From Eonycteris spelaea (taxonomy: Eukaryota; Chordata; Mammalia; Chiroptera; Pteropodidae), in the NCBI GenBank assembly GCA_003508835.1, contig PUFA01000116.1:1240001-1304000 (forward strand): a stretch of 64,000 nucleotides of DNA, read 5' to 3'. The stretch's first letter is position 1. Each line of letters opens with the position of its first letter. A program made the position numbers and the translations under genes. The notes under the pieces were generated by a model, which was not told the origin of the DNA, searched no databases, and saw only the letters and a program-made list of their open reading frames with translations. Positions 48,501 to 60,592 of the stretch are shown one piece after another.

Positions 48501-51500
48501 GCGGCGGTGGCAGCCCGCCAGGGTGGCTGCACACACGGGGGAGCTGGGCCTCATGGCACTGCCGCGTCCAGCAGAGGGAAAGTGGCGGGGCCCCGCGTAG
48601 CGGATGGGCAGGCCACCAGCAGTCCCCAGCAACACCACGTGGGCCTCTCAAGACTCCGGACCCCAGGGGCCTTGTCAGAGAACCCAGGGATCCTAGGACG
48701 GCCATGCCAGCCCGCCTGCCTGGCCGGCTTTACTCAAGAGCAGCATCCCCGCCCTAGGGAGACGAGGCAGAGCTGGGTGGCCCGGGACACGGAAGCCTCA
48801 GACCCCGAGGAACACCAGAGAACAAGCGAAGGCCAGAGCCCCTCCAGAGCAGGGGACATGCTGGGAAGGGGAGAAGGCCCGGGAGAGAAGCAGGGTCGTG
48901 GGGAGGAGGGAGAGAATGTCAGACACTTGCTGGCTGGCCCGTGTGGCAAGGAACGCCTGTGCTGCCCGCACCTGGCTGATGAAGCCGATGACCTGGCCCC
49001 GGAGCCAGGAGGGGTCGAGGGTGCGCAGGTCCCGGCCGTCCAGCGTCACCGTGCCCGCCGTGGGGTCGTAGAAGCGCTCGAGCAAGGAAGCCACGGGGTC
49101 TTTCCTGGGGCGTTGGGGACATGGGGCACTTAGAGAGGGGGCACGGGTTCCTGGAGACTCTGCCAGGAGAGAGGGACCCATGGTGGCAGTAGAGCCACTC
49201 CACTCTGAGGGGCCACCACAGGGGGGAAAGCCACAGGGTGGTGGGTGCCGGTCCCTCTTACCTCCGCCGGACTGGCCCACGAGGGCCACGATCTTGCCAG
49301 GGGGCAGCGTGAGGGTGAAGTCTTCAAGCACTTGGAGGCCAGGGCGGCTGGGGTAGCTGGAGGAGCCAAGACACCCTCAGTGAGGGCAGGTTCCCGGCCC
49401 CTTGTTGCCCCGGCTCCTCCCGAAGTCTCACTGCACCCCTGAGGGGGCTTAGAGACGTTAGCCCACAGGTCCCCAGCCAGGCTCCCCTCCTATCCTCAGC
49501 CTGGAGGGAAGGACCCTGCACCCACCCGCTGACACTGACCTGAAGCTGACATTGTGAAACGTGATGGCCCCGCGCAGATGCTCCCTGGGGACGCAGTAGC
49601 CCCCGGACAGTGGGATGCACGGGCTCAGAGCCATGTACTCGAAGACTCGGGCGCCCGCACTGAGCCCCCGCACCACCTGGGGAGGGGTTTAGTCTGCAGT
49701 GAGGGGGCCCGGGGGCCGAGGGAACGGCTAGGAGTGACAGTAGCATCTCCTGGCCAACAGTACATTATCCCTCTGCCCGACACCCAGTTCCCGCAACACG
49801 TGCCGTCGGTGGCTGATGGGACTCCAGCCCAGATCCAGTGCCCGCACCCTGAGACCCACCCCGACTGCCACTCACCTGACCAAACAGGACAGAGAGGTTG
49901 GCCATGGACCTGTGAGGAGCAGAGAAGCAGGGTTGAGAGAGCGGGTACAGGAAGCACCTGAGAGGTCAGCTCGAGGGGAAGTCTGGGTCTCGGCTGCACA
50001 GGGGCCACGTGCGCGAGGCAAGGAAACGGCTGGCCTGGAGCCAAGCGCAGAAGGCGCTCCTGGAATCTGGGACCGCAGGAGCCCTGGGGCCAGGCAGGTC
50101 TCTACTCCTCTGGGAGCCGCATCCTCTCCTAGGCGGGACAGGGCTGACTGCCAGCTCCCTCGCGACTGGGGGCTCCAGGGCACGGTGGGGCTGCACTCCA
50201 CATGGCCTGCAGAGTGCAGGGCAGAGGCTGGCTCCCGCACCCATGGGTGGCGCCAGCGCCTGAACAGCGGTGAGGCTCGTGAGGCCCCCCAAAGGCAGGT
50301 GAGATCCAGCGCTGACTACCCCTGGCGAAGCGGGACTAACGAAGGTGGGAGAGGATAGTCACCTTTTGGAGAGAGGAAAACAGACTCCAGACCATAGGGG
50401 GAACTCTGAGGGGACCCCAAAACAAAACTCCCTGGAGGCGTTTTACCGTGGGCTAGCCTGGGTACGGGTAGTGGGAGTGCGTATCTGTCTAGACAGCGGG
50501 CCGCCTCCTCCAACGTGCGGGGCCGTCGTGGCTGGCAGGCAGGTGAGTCAGTGCTTAGTCACCAGCCCTGACCGCCCTGGGCGGCCCGGGACAGTGTGTG
50601 CATCTGCCACCGTGTGCGTGCAGGTCTGTCCTGAGGAAGAGGAGAGACCGACTCCTCAGGGGTGTCACTGCTTCCAGCCCCAGGGTGGGCGGGAGGAGGG
50701 GAAATGGTTCTGACAGGCTCAGAGCCGTCAACACTTGCCAAAGAAGGTGGGGCGGGGCATCGAGCAAGGAAGAGCCAGGAAGGACAGCGAGCGATCTGTG
50801 CAGGAGAAGGGCGGACACTCTCCACGAGAGATCTGGAAGCCATTAGTGCTGGCAGAGGTGCCAGGCAGCAACCGAAAACCAGGCGCACATGACTCGCTGG
50901 TGTGCGATGACCTTGCTCTCAGAGGCGGCTCAGGCCTGGGCTCTCCCCGGGGGCCCGGTGGCGGTGTGCTGGGGGACAGCCACTCTCGGGACTCGGACCA
51001 GGCAGCCTGGCCCCGACTGTGGTCTGTCTAGGCACCTCTTCATCTCCTCCAGGGCACTAGCGCCGCCTCCCTCCCCTCCCCTCTCCCACTCCCCTGCTGG
51101 ACCCCAAGAGGAAACGCATCAGCTTTTTTCATAAAATGAGACCCAATTTCTCCCCAATGGGTAGTGAAGAATCCCTGCGAGGTGAGGGCCTTCACCCGCC
51201 TGTAGCCTGTGACAGTGCGTGCGAACCCCTGGCCTCGTCTGTCATGAGCTCCACTAGCTGGCCAGGCGGAGCAGTGGGGAGGGGAGAAGAGGGTCTGGAT
51301 TCAGGCCATAAGGAGAGTGGGGGGCCCAGGGGAAGGTGAGTCAGAGGGAGGAAGGCCAGGCATGGGGTGCAGCTGCCTCCCCAAGGAGACTTTTCCTGCC
51401 ACTGCCCGCGAAGGCTGAGGGGTGACTACACGAAAGGAGCCAGCGGGTTCATACGGGTCCTTAGGACTAAAACAAGAGGCCAAGGCCAGCCTGGAGGAAG

Positions 51501-54500
51501 GGCAGCAGGGGGCGGCCTCATGTCCCCAGCTCTACGACAGTCAGAGCCTCTTAGTTCCAAGGCCACTAGAGAACATTCCGGGGCTGGAGGAGGGATGGGG
51601 CCCCTCGAGACCTGGGAGGAGACCAGAGAGAGGGGTCCGGATTAGAGAGCACTGGGCAGAGACAGGGCCAAAGACAAGAGCCTTTCCCACCTGCCCATCT
51701 CCGGGATGGCTCCATTCTACCCAGGACAATAAGGCCGATGCGAAGGATTCCCTAAGAAGCAGGTGGTGAGACATGACTCAGAGCCAGGCCACAAGTGCCA
51801 TCAGAATCAGGGCCAATAGGGAAGGCCCAGTGGGGGCCCCTGGGTGATGTTCTTTCTATTTCCCTGTGCGGTTGTTGGTAACACAGGTCTCCACTCTTCA
51901 ATGACTTACTATGGCAGACTCACTCCTCAATTACCTATTGTAATGCACAGTTTCGTTTTACATATTTTTACAAATGCGGTATGCCTGTGCGGTGCGGGAG
52001 GCAAATGAAAAGAAGGAACTGCAAGTGTTTAGCTGGGAAGAGACAGGGAAGGGGAGGCCTTGGGCGGACTTGTGGCAGAGTCGGCCCACAGCTCCGGGCT
52101 GCCCGCCGGCGGACGTGGGGCCCAGAGGGGCGGGAGATCGCAGAGCATAAGCTCCATGAGACACTGGCGTGGGGTGCAGGGAGAAAGTCAGGCAGAGGAC
52201 GGCAGGCCAGCTCATAAGAAGCAGGTCAAAGATGGCCCGTCCTTACCTTGCCTGTGTTCCGCCCTAAACGGGAAGAAAATGCTGCCATGTGCTTTGACAG
52301 GGATGAGCTTGGAAGGCATTACGTTCAGTGAAGTAAGCCTCAAAGGACAAAGACTGTGCGACCCCACTTATAGGATGTACCAGATAGTCGAATTCAGAGA
52401 GGAAGCAGAATGGGGGCTGCCAGGGGCTAGGGGAGGGGCTCTGGGGTTATTGTTCGATCCATTTCAGTTTTGTAAGATAAAATCATTCTAAAGACGGATA
52501 GTGGTGACCGCTGCACAACAGTGAGGGTCATGACACTACTGCACACTTAAAAATGACTAAGAAACTTTAAAAAGCTTGTCGAGGAAACTCCTGAGGTATC
52601 TGGAAGGCTGAGGTGACAGCTGCCTTTCTAAGCGTCGTCAGTGAATCAGGTTGGAGGGGCTGCTGTGAGCCCTGGGGCTCCTGTGGAGGGCATGGGGCAC
52701 CCCCTCCCCAGCCCTGGGCTTCACGGGGGAGCTGGGCTGGCCTGGGGCTGTGCGGCAGTCTGCAGAGCAGGCTGGCACCCCGTCCCTTGACCCCGCTGGG
52801 CTCTTAGGCATGGGAATGGCCCCACACTCACCTCTGCACTGTCTGGGAGGCCACCAGGAAGGACATGAGGTCTCCCCCTTTCAGCTGCTGTCCAGCCACG
52901 AGGGAACCCCCAACAAACAGGGTGCCCAGGACCATGCCTGCGGGTGAAAGCGGCAGACGGTTAGAGAGGAAGCAGTGCGGGCAGAGGACAGAGCCTGGCC
53001 CAGGTGTTAGCCCCCATTTCAGGCCCTGCGGTGCCTCCAACTGACTGGAGTTCTGGCGAGTCACCCGAATGGTCCCTGCCTTTGTTTCCCCGTTTGGAAA
53101 CAAGTGGCAGGAGAAGGGGGCACTGCCATGGCTTCCTCCTGGGCAGCTACACACAGCTCAGATGCCTGTCGGCGTGACCAGGCTCGCGCACCTGGTACTC
53201 GAGAGACATCTGAAGGCCATGAGAGCTGCCCCTCACCTGCCTTGCCGGGACCTGTCCTGTGTCCCCCCAGCACCTCCTCAGCCATGCCCGGGCCCCCTCG
53301 GTGAGGCTGTGCTCACTCACAGTTGAAGGCGACGTTGGAGAGCCCCTGGAACAAGGCGATGCCTCTGCCCAGCTCCTCCGCCTTGCAGCGGGACCCCTCC
53401 AGCTCTGCTCCGTAGCGCCTGGGGACGGAGGTCAAGCCCAGCCCTCAGGAAGCAGCTGGGCTGGGTGCAGAGGGGGTGAAAGCACAACCGGGAAGCACCC
53501 CGCCTTGGGCTTTGCCCCCGCCCGGGACTCACTCCTCCTCCCGCTGCTCCATGGCGAAGGCTCGCACGGTCCGAACGCTGCCCAGGGCCTCGTCCGCCAC
53601 GCCTGTTGCCCTGGCGATCTGCAAGGAGTCAGCAGTGAGGGAGCCAGGCCGTTGATGGGGAGGAGTGACCCGCACAGAGGGAGCGGGGCAGGGGAGGGAC
53701 AGGCGGAACTCTGGTACCTGCTCCTGGCACTGCCGAGACAATTTGCGCAGAGCTGAGCCCATCAGGGTGCCCACTCCCATGAGGGCGGGCGTAGCCACCA
53801 TCAGCAGCAGCGTGAGGCGGGTGGACAGCATGGACAGGGACACCAGGCAGCCAGCTACCTGGGTGCAGCTTCGCAGACCCTGGGGAGAAGGAAAGAGGCA
53901 GGAAAGCAGTCTGGCATCAGCATGACACAGGGACGTTACTGAGAGTCAGCTGGCTACAGCTCTACACTCACAAGGCCAAGGCCACAGGACTGACCCGTGG
54001 GAGGCCCACTGGCAGGCCACCGGTCACAGGACATAAACCTTTCTTGCCCAGCAGGCGTGAAGGGGCCGCGTGAGAATGCCTATGGACATGGCTTCCTTCC
54101 CCTGACAGATCCCAGTTTCTGCTCCTTCTGCTCTAGAAACTGGACAGGAGTCACGTGGGTGTGCTGTGGGCCGTGTCTGCCGTGACCCAGCAGCCGCGGC
54201 GCCATCACTCGGTCCTCAGGGCTGGCCAGCGCGCCAGGCGTGCTGGGGCCTGGCAGGCCAGGGGGATTTTGCCCTTGGCAAGCCGGGCCAGGAAAGGCTC
54301 TGGCCCGAGTCCTTGGGAAGGTTTTCCGGGGAGGTAGGGTTTCAGGACAGGAGAGGAGCAGCCCATCCCCACCTTGGACACTGCCACGGCACCCCCCTTC
54401 TGTGAACGTCCCCGTTTCCTCACCCAGACCCGCACCAGACGGCAGGCTTCCCGCTCCCTGTGAGCCTCGGCTCAGGGCCCACGGACGGGCGGGGCTGGCT

Positions 54501-57500
54501 CGGAGCATCTGCACAGGTGTGTGCGTGCGTGTGTGTACCTGGGGCACTGACCTGGGAGATGACAAGTTTGAAGGATGATTTAAACTCCTGCACATCAGTT
54601 GTCAATCGGCTCACCAGCTGCCCTGTCTTTTTAGCATCAAAGAAAGCAATGTCCTGTCTGGCAGTGGGACGTGGGGGCAGCAGATGGGAGAGAGGGAGAC
54701 GTCACCTCAGAACGAGGCCCCATCTCCAGACGCTCGCCAGGACCCCGGGGGCGCCTGGCCGCCCCGCGCCCGCCCCCTGCAGCTGGCAGTACCGAAGCAG
54801 GTTGCTGAAGAGGGCCCTTCGCATGTCCACGGCCATGCGCTCGCCGATGCGGGACAGCAGCACCAGGTACCCGAAGGTCAGCAGGCCCTGGGAGAGAGGC
54901 GGGGCTCTCAGGGGCGCCCAGGGGGGCTTCCGCGTCTGCGCCCAGGCCCTCCCTCCTGCTGTACCTGGAGGCCATAGAGGATGAGCAGGTGGGTGCTGAG
55001 GGTCCGGGACTCATTGAGGAAGCTGCCGGAGTGGTCCCTGGTGTACTTGGCCACGATCTCCACCAGCTGGCCCAGAAGCAGGGGGATCTGCACGTTCACC
55101 AGCGCCGCACCCAGTGCCAGCTGAGGTCGGGGAGGCAGACATTACAAGGGAGCCGCCCAGCCCCAGCCCGACCTTGGCCCTTCCTCTCCTGCCGCTGTCT
55201 ATGCTTTGGCTGCTCCTGTGGCTCTTTGAGAGTTCAAGTCCAGGCTGCCAGCCCCTGGGGAGCCCTGAACCCTGCACGCCCAGCCGCCCTGCACAGGCAA
55301 CCCTTGGGCCCCAGTGTCCGAGTCAGTCCCTGCTGCCTCCGAAGATCGCTGAGACTCAACGAGGCAGGCGGATGTCCCTACACAGCTCTGGCTGGGGCTT
55401 CTGCAACCCCCTGGCTGGCTCCTTCCTTGTCCCTGGTTTTGAAGATGCGGGGGAAGATCTCACCACGATGGCTGCCCCCAGAACCAGCATGTGGGGGCGC
55501 AGAAACTGCCAGAAGAGCTTCCAGTTAAAGCGGGACTCCACGACACAGGGACTGGAGCTGGCGGGAGGGGCCTCTTCTGCCTCACACCGTGCCACAAGGC
55601 AGAGGCGGGGGCGCTTACTCAGCACCGCGGGCCTAGGAGGATGCCCCCAACCCAGCACCAGGCAGAGGGGCTTCGGCTGGGAGCGGGGGGTGCTCGAGGG
55701 AGGCAGGCCCGGAGCTGCGACCGCAGCTGGGCCACGGCCCTGAGGAGGTAGGAGCTGTGGCGGTCACTGGAGTGCCTGTAGGGAGAGAATCGCACTGACG
55801 GCTCTGGGCCCCGACTGTCCTTCAACTGAACAATAACCCGAAGCTCCACTCCTCCTCTGCCAGGCCCTAGCTGCCTCTCTCAGGGCTGGGCTCAAGCAAC
55901 CTCAGTTCCTGAGACAAACTCACATGCAGGGTAGCTGAGGAGTGACGGGAGGCATGCAAAGAAGTCTTAAAGGTGTTTCCCCCCGGGGCATCGCTCAGCC
56001 AGCCAGGCCCTCTCGGCCTCTGGAGATCTCGGGGTCAGTGACCTGCTCCAACCCCTGCTCTTTCAGATCACAGGACGTCAGAGCTGGAGGGCGCTCTGTG
56101 AGGCAGTTAGTCCACGGCAGTCCCTTACAGACAAGGACAGAGTCCTGAGTGCACCCGGCTCAGAGCAGTAAGAGAGGAAGAGTAGCCACCGTGGCGGCCC
56201 CGCCTCACCGAGTTACCGGTCCGCTGTGCCTGCGTTTGAGCCTTGCATCTCTGGGAGGGAGATGCCATTATTCTCACTTGATCGAAGGCAAAAACCACAT
56301 GGGGCTGAGAGAGCTAATAATTTGTACCCAAGCAGAACTGCGACAAGACGGGACCCCTGCCCTGTGATTCCAGAGCCTAGGCTTCTTCTGCTCTGCCCTG
56401 TGTGACGTGCCCAAGGCCCTGTGTGGCCGGGCCAGGACTGGACCCAAGTCTTTCAACCATTGGTCAGTGCTACTGCACCCCATTACCCGGGCTCCTCCCA
56501 GGCCTCAAGTGTTTATGTGACAATATATGGAGCGAAAGGGTGACACACTTTTTCTCTGTCAACGGAAGGAAGAAAAGGAAATAGAAATCCAAATAACATA
56601 TGCTGCCATCTCAGATAGGCCAAGATCACCTTCTCTTTCCTGCAGTCGCCACATCTGCAGATAGCAGTGTGGGGCTGCGAGGCCACCGCGTGCAGTGCTC
56701 TGCTGTGCGGCACAGGGGACCGGAGGCGGACAGGAAGGACCAAGCAAATACCCTCCTGGTGGTCACGCTTTAGTGGGGGCTCAAAGAGCTCATGACAAAG
56801 CTTGCAAAGTTCAAGGAGGGGACCCACGGGGCACTCGAGGAGCACAGAGCCAGCTGAGGGAGTCAGGAAAGGTGGGGTGGGGAGGAGCAGTCACTACAAT
56901 CCAATCCTTATAAAACAGCTGGACTTTGGAGGGCCATGAGGATCATTTGTGGTGTTTAGGCTGGGATGTGACATGATCGGCTTTGCATTCTAAAGATCAC
57001 AGCAGAGGGGAGCGGCTGGAAGAAGACAAGACTGGCTACAGAGGCCTGTTAGAAGCAGAAGTTATCCGGCCAAGAGTATGCGGTGGGATCGAAGATCCAA
57101 ATGAGATTGTTGACGGGGAAAGGCTTTTAAAGAAAGAAGAGTGAGTGAGAGGTTTTCCTTCATTATGATGGTCTTTTCTATTCCCAGGTCCTCCTAACTG
57201 CAGAGCTCATCTCGTCCTTCCCCTTCAGGGAGTTTCGGGGGCCTGGGCTTTTTGCTGCCTCTATGTTATGTCTTCATTCACCCCAGTACAATAAACACGT
57301 ATATGTCACACAAAACTGCAATGCTTCACAAAACAACACTTTCTCTATTTCTTAACGATGTATTCTATTTTCTATTATATTCACTTTTAAATGGTCCCAA
57401 CCCACTAAGTTCATTTTTATGATCTATTGTGATTTGCAAACCACTGCACAAACAAATGCACAAATACTTGAATATTACTGGGTTTCCTTCCTTGGGTTTC

Positions 57501-58508
57501 TCTTTGTCTTAAGTAATATCAACACCCTTACTATTTTCCTAAGGACGGTTTTCAAACCTTTTAATAATTTACCATGGCCACTTTCCAGCTTCTCTCATCT
57601 TCCTCAAACTAACACTCTAAGCAGGGCTTGTTCATTGCCAGAACTGGCTTATTATTTCCCAGCGCCGGTACGTCCTGGCTCCAGCTCCGTCCAGCTCTTG
57701 CCTTCTATCAATCAGATGGACTTTCAAAACGACTCAAGCCCACATCCACCCGCCCTGTGAATCTGCTGCCTGCCTGGCCCTCGGTTATTCACTCCAGGAT
57801 CAGAAGGAATTCAGTCCCTTCTCCAATGGCATTTACAATGGAGTCTCTCAGTTCAGGGTCCTGTTGGATTCCAGCCCGTCTCTCTTTAGAACAACGTGTG
57901 CAGAGTGAACACACAAGCACACATATGTACAAGTTACTAGGCTGATTATCTCTGCTGAAAGTTAATTACATCTGGGAACCACTTTTGTTCAGCTTATTCA
58001 GAATCCTGGGAACACCACCCGTACTAAAAGTCTCTGGATACGAGTTAAGTTTTATCCAAATCGCCAAATCAATTCCAGGAAAGAGGACGGGGCCCTAAGG
58101 GCGACTGAAAGGCCAACACCTCTGCAGCACGGCGCCCCCTGGTGGGGAGTATAGACCGGGCGTGGTCATCGACCTAGGGTGTTCCCTCAGTCCGCCCACA
58201 GGCGGATACAGATGCGCGGAGCCTCCTGCTGGCACCCGGGTCATCGCTATAAATAATTGAGGCCAATCTTCTGGGGAGTGACATTCCACCCCGGGCCAGG
58301 TCGGCCTACAACTCCCAGCAGACCTCTCGCAAGCCCGGAACTCCATCTCCCGGCGGGCCCCATGTCCGGCCGGTCAATGGGGCCGCGCTTCCAGTAGGTT
58401 TGTCCCTTTTTACCTGACAGCCGAGAATGTCTGGAAGCGGAAGGGGAGTGGCGACCTGCCTGGGACAGGGCAGCTCCTAATCCCGACCCGAAATAAGTGC
58501 ACCAACAT
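45563..58508 (-). CDS. ABCB8: ABCB8, mitochondrial ABC half-transporter (two frameshift sites)
   Basis: Inner-membrane ATP-binding half-transporter (MITOSUR, part of the mitochondrial K-ATP complex; also linked to iron export). Exons in transcript order: 58508-58414, 55775-55464, 55120-54965, 54887-54793, 54657-54552, 53879-53718, 53618-53533, 53418-53321, 52937-52832, 49909-49876, 49676-49540, 49356-49262, 49104-48972, 48217-48070, 46466-46216, 45688-45563. Start [12 protein letters not shown] is a mitochondrial presequence rich in Arg. The membrane domain runs through exons 2-9. ATPase motifs: Walker [10 protein letters not shown] split across two exons, Q-loop FISQEPVLFG, signature [15 protein letters not shown], Walker [15 protein letters not shown]-loop VIAHRLS. 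One base is missing at 55629-55631 and one at 49095-49098, directly after the Walker A lysine. An ATG three bases earlier (58511) is an alternative start. Confidence 0.94.
46467..48069 (-). other. ABCB8: ABCB8 intron holding a minisatellite
   Basis: The 1.6 kb intron between the Q-loop exon and the signature-motif exon. Apart from the tandem repeat at 47620-47911 I see nothing distinctive. Confidence 0.75.
47620..47911 (+). repeat. GC-rich minisatellite, about 22-bp unit
   Basis: About 13 head-to-tail copies of a unit close to TCACCGTCCCGCGTGTGACC plus TG. Copies differ by single substitutions (CACC/CGCC, GACC/GATC/GGTC) and a few shortened units of 17-20 bp. Divergence increases toward the right end. 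There are no unique spacers, so this is not a CRISPR array. Confidence 0.9.
49910..52831 (-). other. ABCB8: Large ABCB8 intron with L1M fragment
   Basis: 2.9 kb intron. The right part holds an L1M 3' end (52225-52575). The rest is unique; no exon was found. Confidence 0.7.
52225..52575 (+). repeat. L1M-type LINE 3' end
   Basis: ACGTTCAGTGAAGTAAGCC, then CCACTTATAGGATGTACCAG, GCTGCCAGGGGCTAGGGGAG, a GATAGTGGTGACCGCTGCAC block and ACACTTAAAAATGACTAAG follow the order of the 3' end of old mammalian L1M elements. Confidence 0.85.
55776..58413 (-). other. ABCB8: ABCB8 intron 1
   Basis: 2.6 kb intron between the presequence exon and exon 2. It contains a reversed MIR at about 56240-56400 and an AT-rich stretch at 57230-58080 with no clear family. 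At 58305-58320 it has CTACAACTCCCAGCAG, a ZNF143-like motif just downstream of exon 1. Confidence 0.65.
56240..56400 (-). repeat. MIR fragment
   Basis: Reversed MIR order: CATTATTCTCACTTGATCG, GGGGCTGAGAGAGCTAATAA, then GATTCCAGAGCCTAGGCTTC. Confidence 0.6.
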
Positions 58509-58800
58509 CATGATGGGGCAGGAGAACAGGAGCAGCCGGCAACAGCAGTTTCACCCTCATCCCACCGAGGGCTCCATGTTTGGCTCTGGCCGCGTCCCGA
58601 CAAACCCCTCGCTCCTTGGCGATGATTGGCAGAAAGACACATCAATCTTGTTGCAAGCTGTGATTGGAGAAAATCTTGTCAGCCCTCCCCCCCTCCGGAA
58701 CTGTGATTGGACAGAGCCAGGCCCTCCCCGCAGCTCTGGGCGGGCCGAGCAGGAGAGGGCACTACCTTTCGTCGGCTGCCTGACAACTCTTGGGTGACGA
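58509..58800 (-). promoter_or_regulatory. ABCB8: ABCB8 promoter with three CCAAT boxes
   Basis: GATTGG (CCAAT in the ABCB8 sense) occurs at 58624, 58662 and 58705, spaced 38 and 43 bp. All lie in the same orientation 116-200 bp upstream of the ABCB8 start codon. This spacing is typical of NF-Y-driven promoters without a TATA box. Confidence 0.65.
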
Positions 58801-59059
58801 TTTGACGGTGCGCGGAGTGCATCCCCTCACCCTGGGGTGCCCATAGTAACATGTCAGCCGCTGACCTCTGCGTCATCCTATCGGTGTTCTCAGCTGACTC
58901 CAGAGGTCCGTGGGTCTCCAGGGAGTGTAGAGCGCTGGTTCTGGGGGAAGAAGACAAAAATCGCCTGGGGAAGTTTTTCGAAACACATGCACGTGCCTTG
59001 CAACCCACCCAGCTTTCCCAGGCGCGTCAGAGCTCCAGGGACAGAAGCCTCGTATATAT

Positions 59060-59125
59060 GAGGAAAAAAACTCCCCAGTGATTCTGATACGGTCCCCCTA
59101 TTCAACGATTGAGAACTACGGGTAT
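59060..59125 (+). repeat. MER5A-like hAT transposon end
   Basis: CTCCCCAGTGATTCTGATAC followed by GATTGAGAACTACGGG resembles the 3' terminus of MER5A. Confidence 0.5.
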
Positions 59126-59264
59126 GGAGGTCCGGCAGCTTATCAAGGCGCGACCTCAGACCCATCTCCCCCAAAGAGCCTTCTTCACTGCAGGTCAGAC
59201 TAACTTGCCTGAGGATTCCACCGCACAGCTCTTGAACCTCTGCTTATTTATTTTTCCGTGCAAT

Positions 59265-59400
59265 TATTTGCGTCGCTGCCTCCCTCTACTGGGCTGTGAC
59301 TTCTTTTTGGGTAGTGACGACTCTGTCTCATTCATCCATCCCCCCTTCCCCTTCAGATGCCTGGCATGAAGAAGTGCCATTATTATTATAAATAATAAAT
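59265..59400 (+). repeat. L2-like LINE 3' fragment
   Basis: Order CTACTGGGCTGTGACTTC, GACGACTCTGTCTCATTCATC, then ATGCCTGGCATGAAGAAG, ending in an ATTATTATAAATAATAAA tail. Confidence 0.55.
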
Positions 59401-60393
59401 TGACTTGAACTAGGGAAGTGGTGGGGAGGCTGTAAATTGATGAGTCTGGGGTGGAACTGGGTGAGACAATGTGCCAGGAGTAGTTTGAGGTTGGCTGGGT
59501 GTATGGCAGGGATCCTAATGTGAGTATGGTGAAATATTGAGGTGAGTGAGGTTGAGGAGAGATCAGAGGAAACCCCTCATAACCCATCTCGACAGATGTC
59601 TCAGAGGGAATATGGAAAATTCCTAGCCCCTCTACAGTGCGTAATTCCGTTCTGGGCACTAGGATGATACGGCTAGAAGGGGCAAATCTCGTTTTCATAG
59701 CTCTGCCTTCTGATCAGGGATAACACTATGCAAGTCCTGAACTAGAATGACAGTTCCCCTCCCAGGAAGGAGGCACAGAAGGACAAACAGGCATATCTGG
59801 GCTCAAATTTTGTGGGCAGTTCTATGATTGCCTCCACACTCCTCCAGTGGCACTCTGGGAAGCACCCTGTTCCTCTCTCCATGTCTTGGATACCGGCCCG
59901 TAGAGGCCTAAGCATTGGAGGCCTGACACCTGGGTGGCTGATTCAGCACCCCAGGCCTGGGCTTCGGTAAGAAACCTGGTGACTCAAGGCCTCAAGAATG
60001 GCGCTGGACAAGCCGCCTGACCAGCTGCCTGGGCCTCCTCCTCCGCCTCGTTGCAATGGTAATAAGGAACACAGCTCGGTCGGCTCATTCCTGGGCACCT
60101 AAATTAGCCTTCCAAACCCCAGACCTCCAGCTCCCCTCTGCTGGTTCAGCCCTAATGCTTCTCAGGGGACTCCAGAAACTGGATCAGGACTTGGGGGAGA
60201 GGATTTCAATTCCGTAGAATAAAGAATTATACATAATGGAACTTCCGAGGAACCCCACTTTTCTCCTGTAAGCTCCAAAACTCACTTCTCACATCCGAGG
60301 GAGTTGCCTCTCCATTCTTCCCTTCTCTCCCCAGCCTGGCTACAAAGTCAGGAAGTCTCTCCCTTCCCTTCTGTCAGACAAAATAGGCAGCCC

Positions 60394-60500
60394 TCTCCTT
60401 CCTTCCTTCCTTCCTTCCTTCCTTCCTTCCTTCCTTCCTTCCTTCCTTCTTCCTCCCTTCCTCCTTTCCTTCCTTCTTTTTCTTTTCTTTCTTTCATCCT
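60394..60500 (+). repeat. (TTCC)n microsatellite in a 100-bp pyrimidine tract
   Basis: About thirteen tandem CTTC/TTCC units (about 60398-60450), grading into irregular pyrimidines to about 60496. One strand is almost pure C/T, so triplex formation is possible. Confidence 0.95.
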
Positions 60501-60534
60501 GTTTTTGGTCTTAAAGCATTTCTCTTTGATCACT

Positions 60535-60592
60535 GTGTGTGCATGTCTCTCTCGTGTGTATGTGTCTCGTGTGTGTGTACGTGTGTGTAAGG
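60535..60592 (+). repeat. Imperfect (GT)n repeat
   Basis: GT runs broken by TCTCTCTC and single substitutions, just after the (TTCC)n tract. Confidence 0.85.

Noticed and set aside
48273..49133. A 286-codon plus-strand frame
   Set aside because: Antisense to an ABCB8 intron and exon; no recognisable protein features.
58510..58797. A 95-codon plus-strand frame starting next to the ABCB8 start codon
   Set aside because: It lies across the ABCB8 promoter CCAAT boxes and matches no known protein; best read as promoter DNA.
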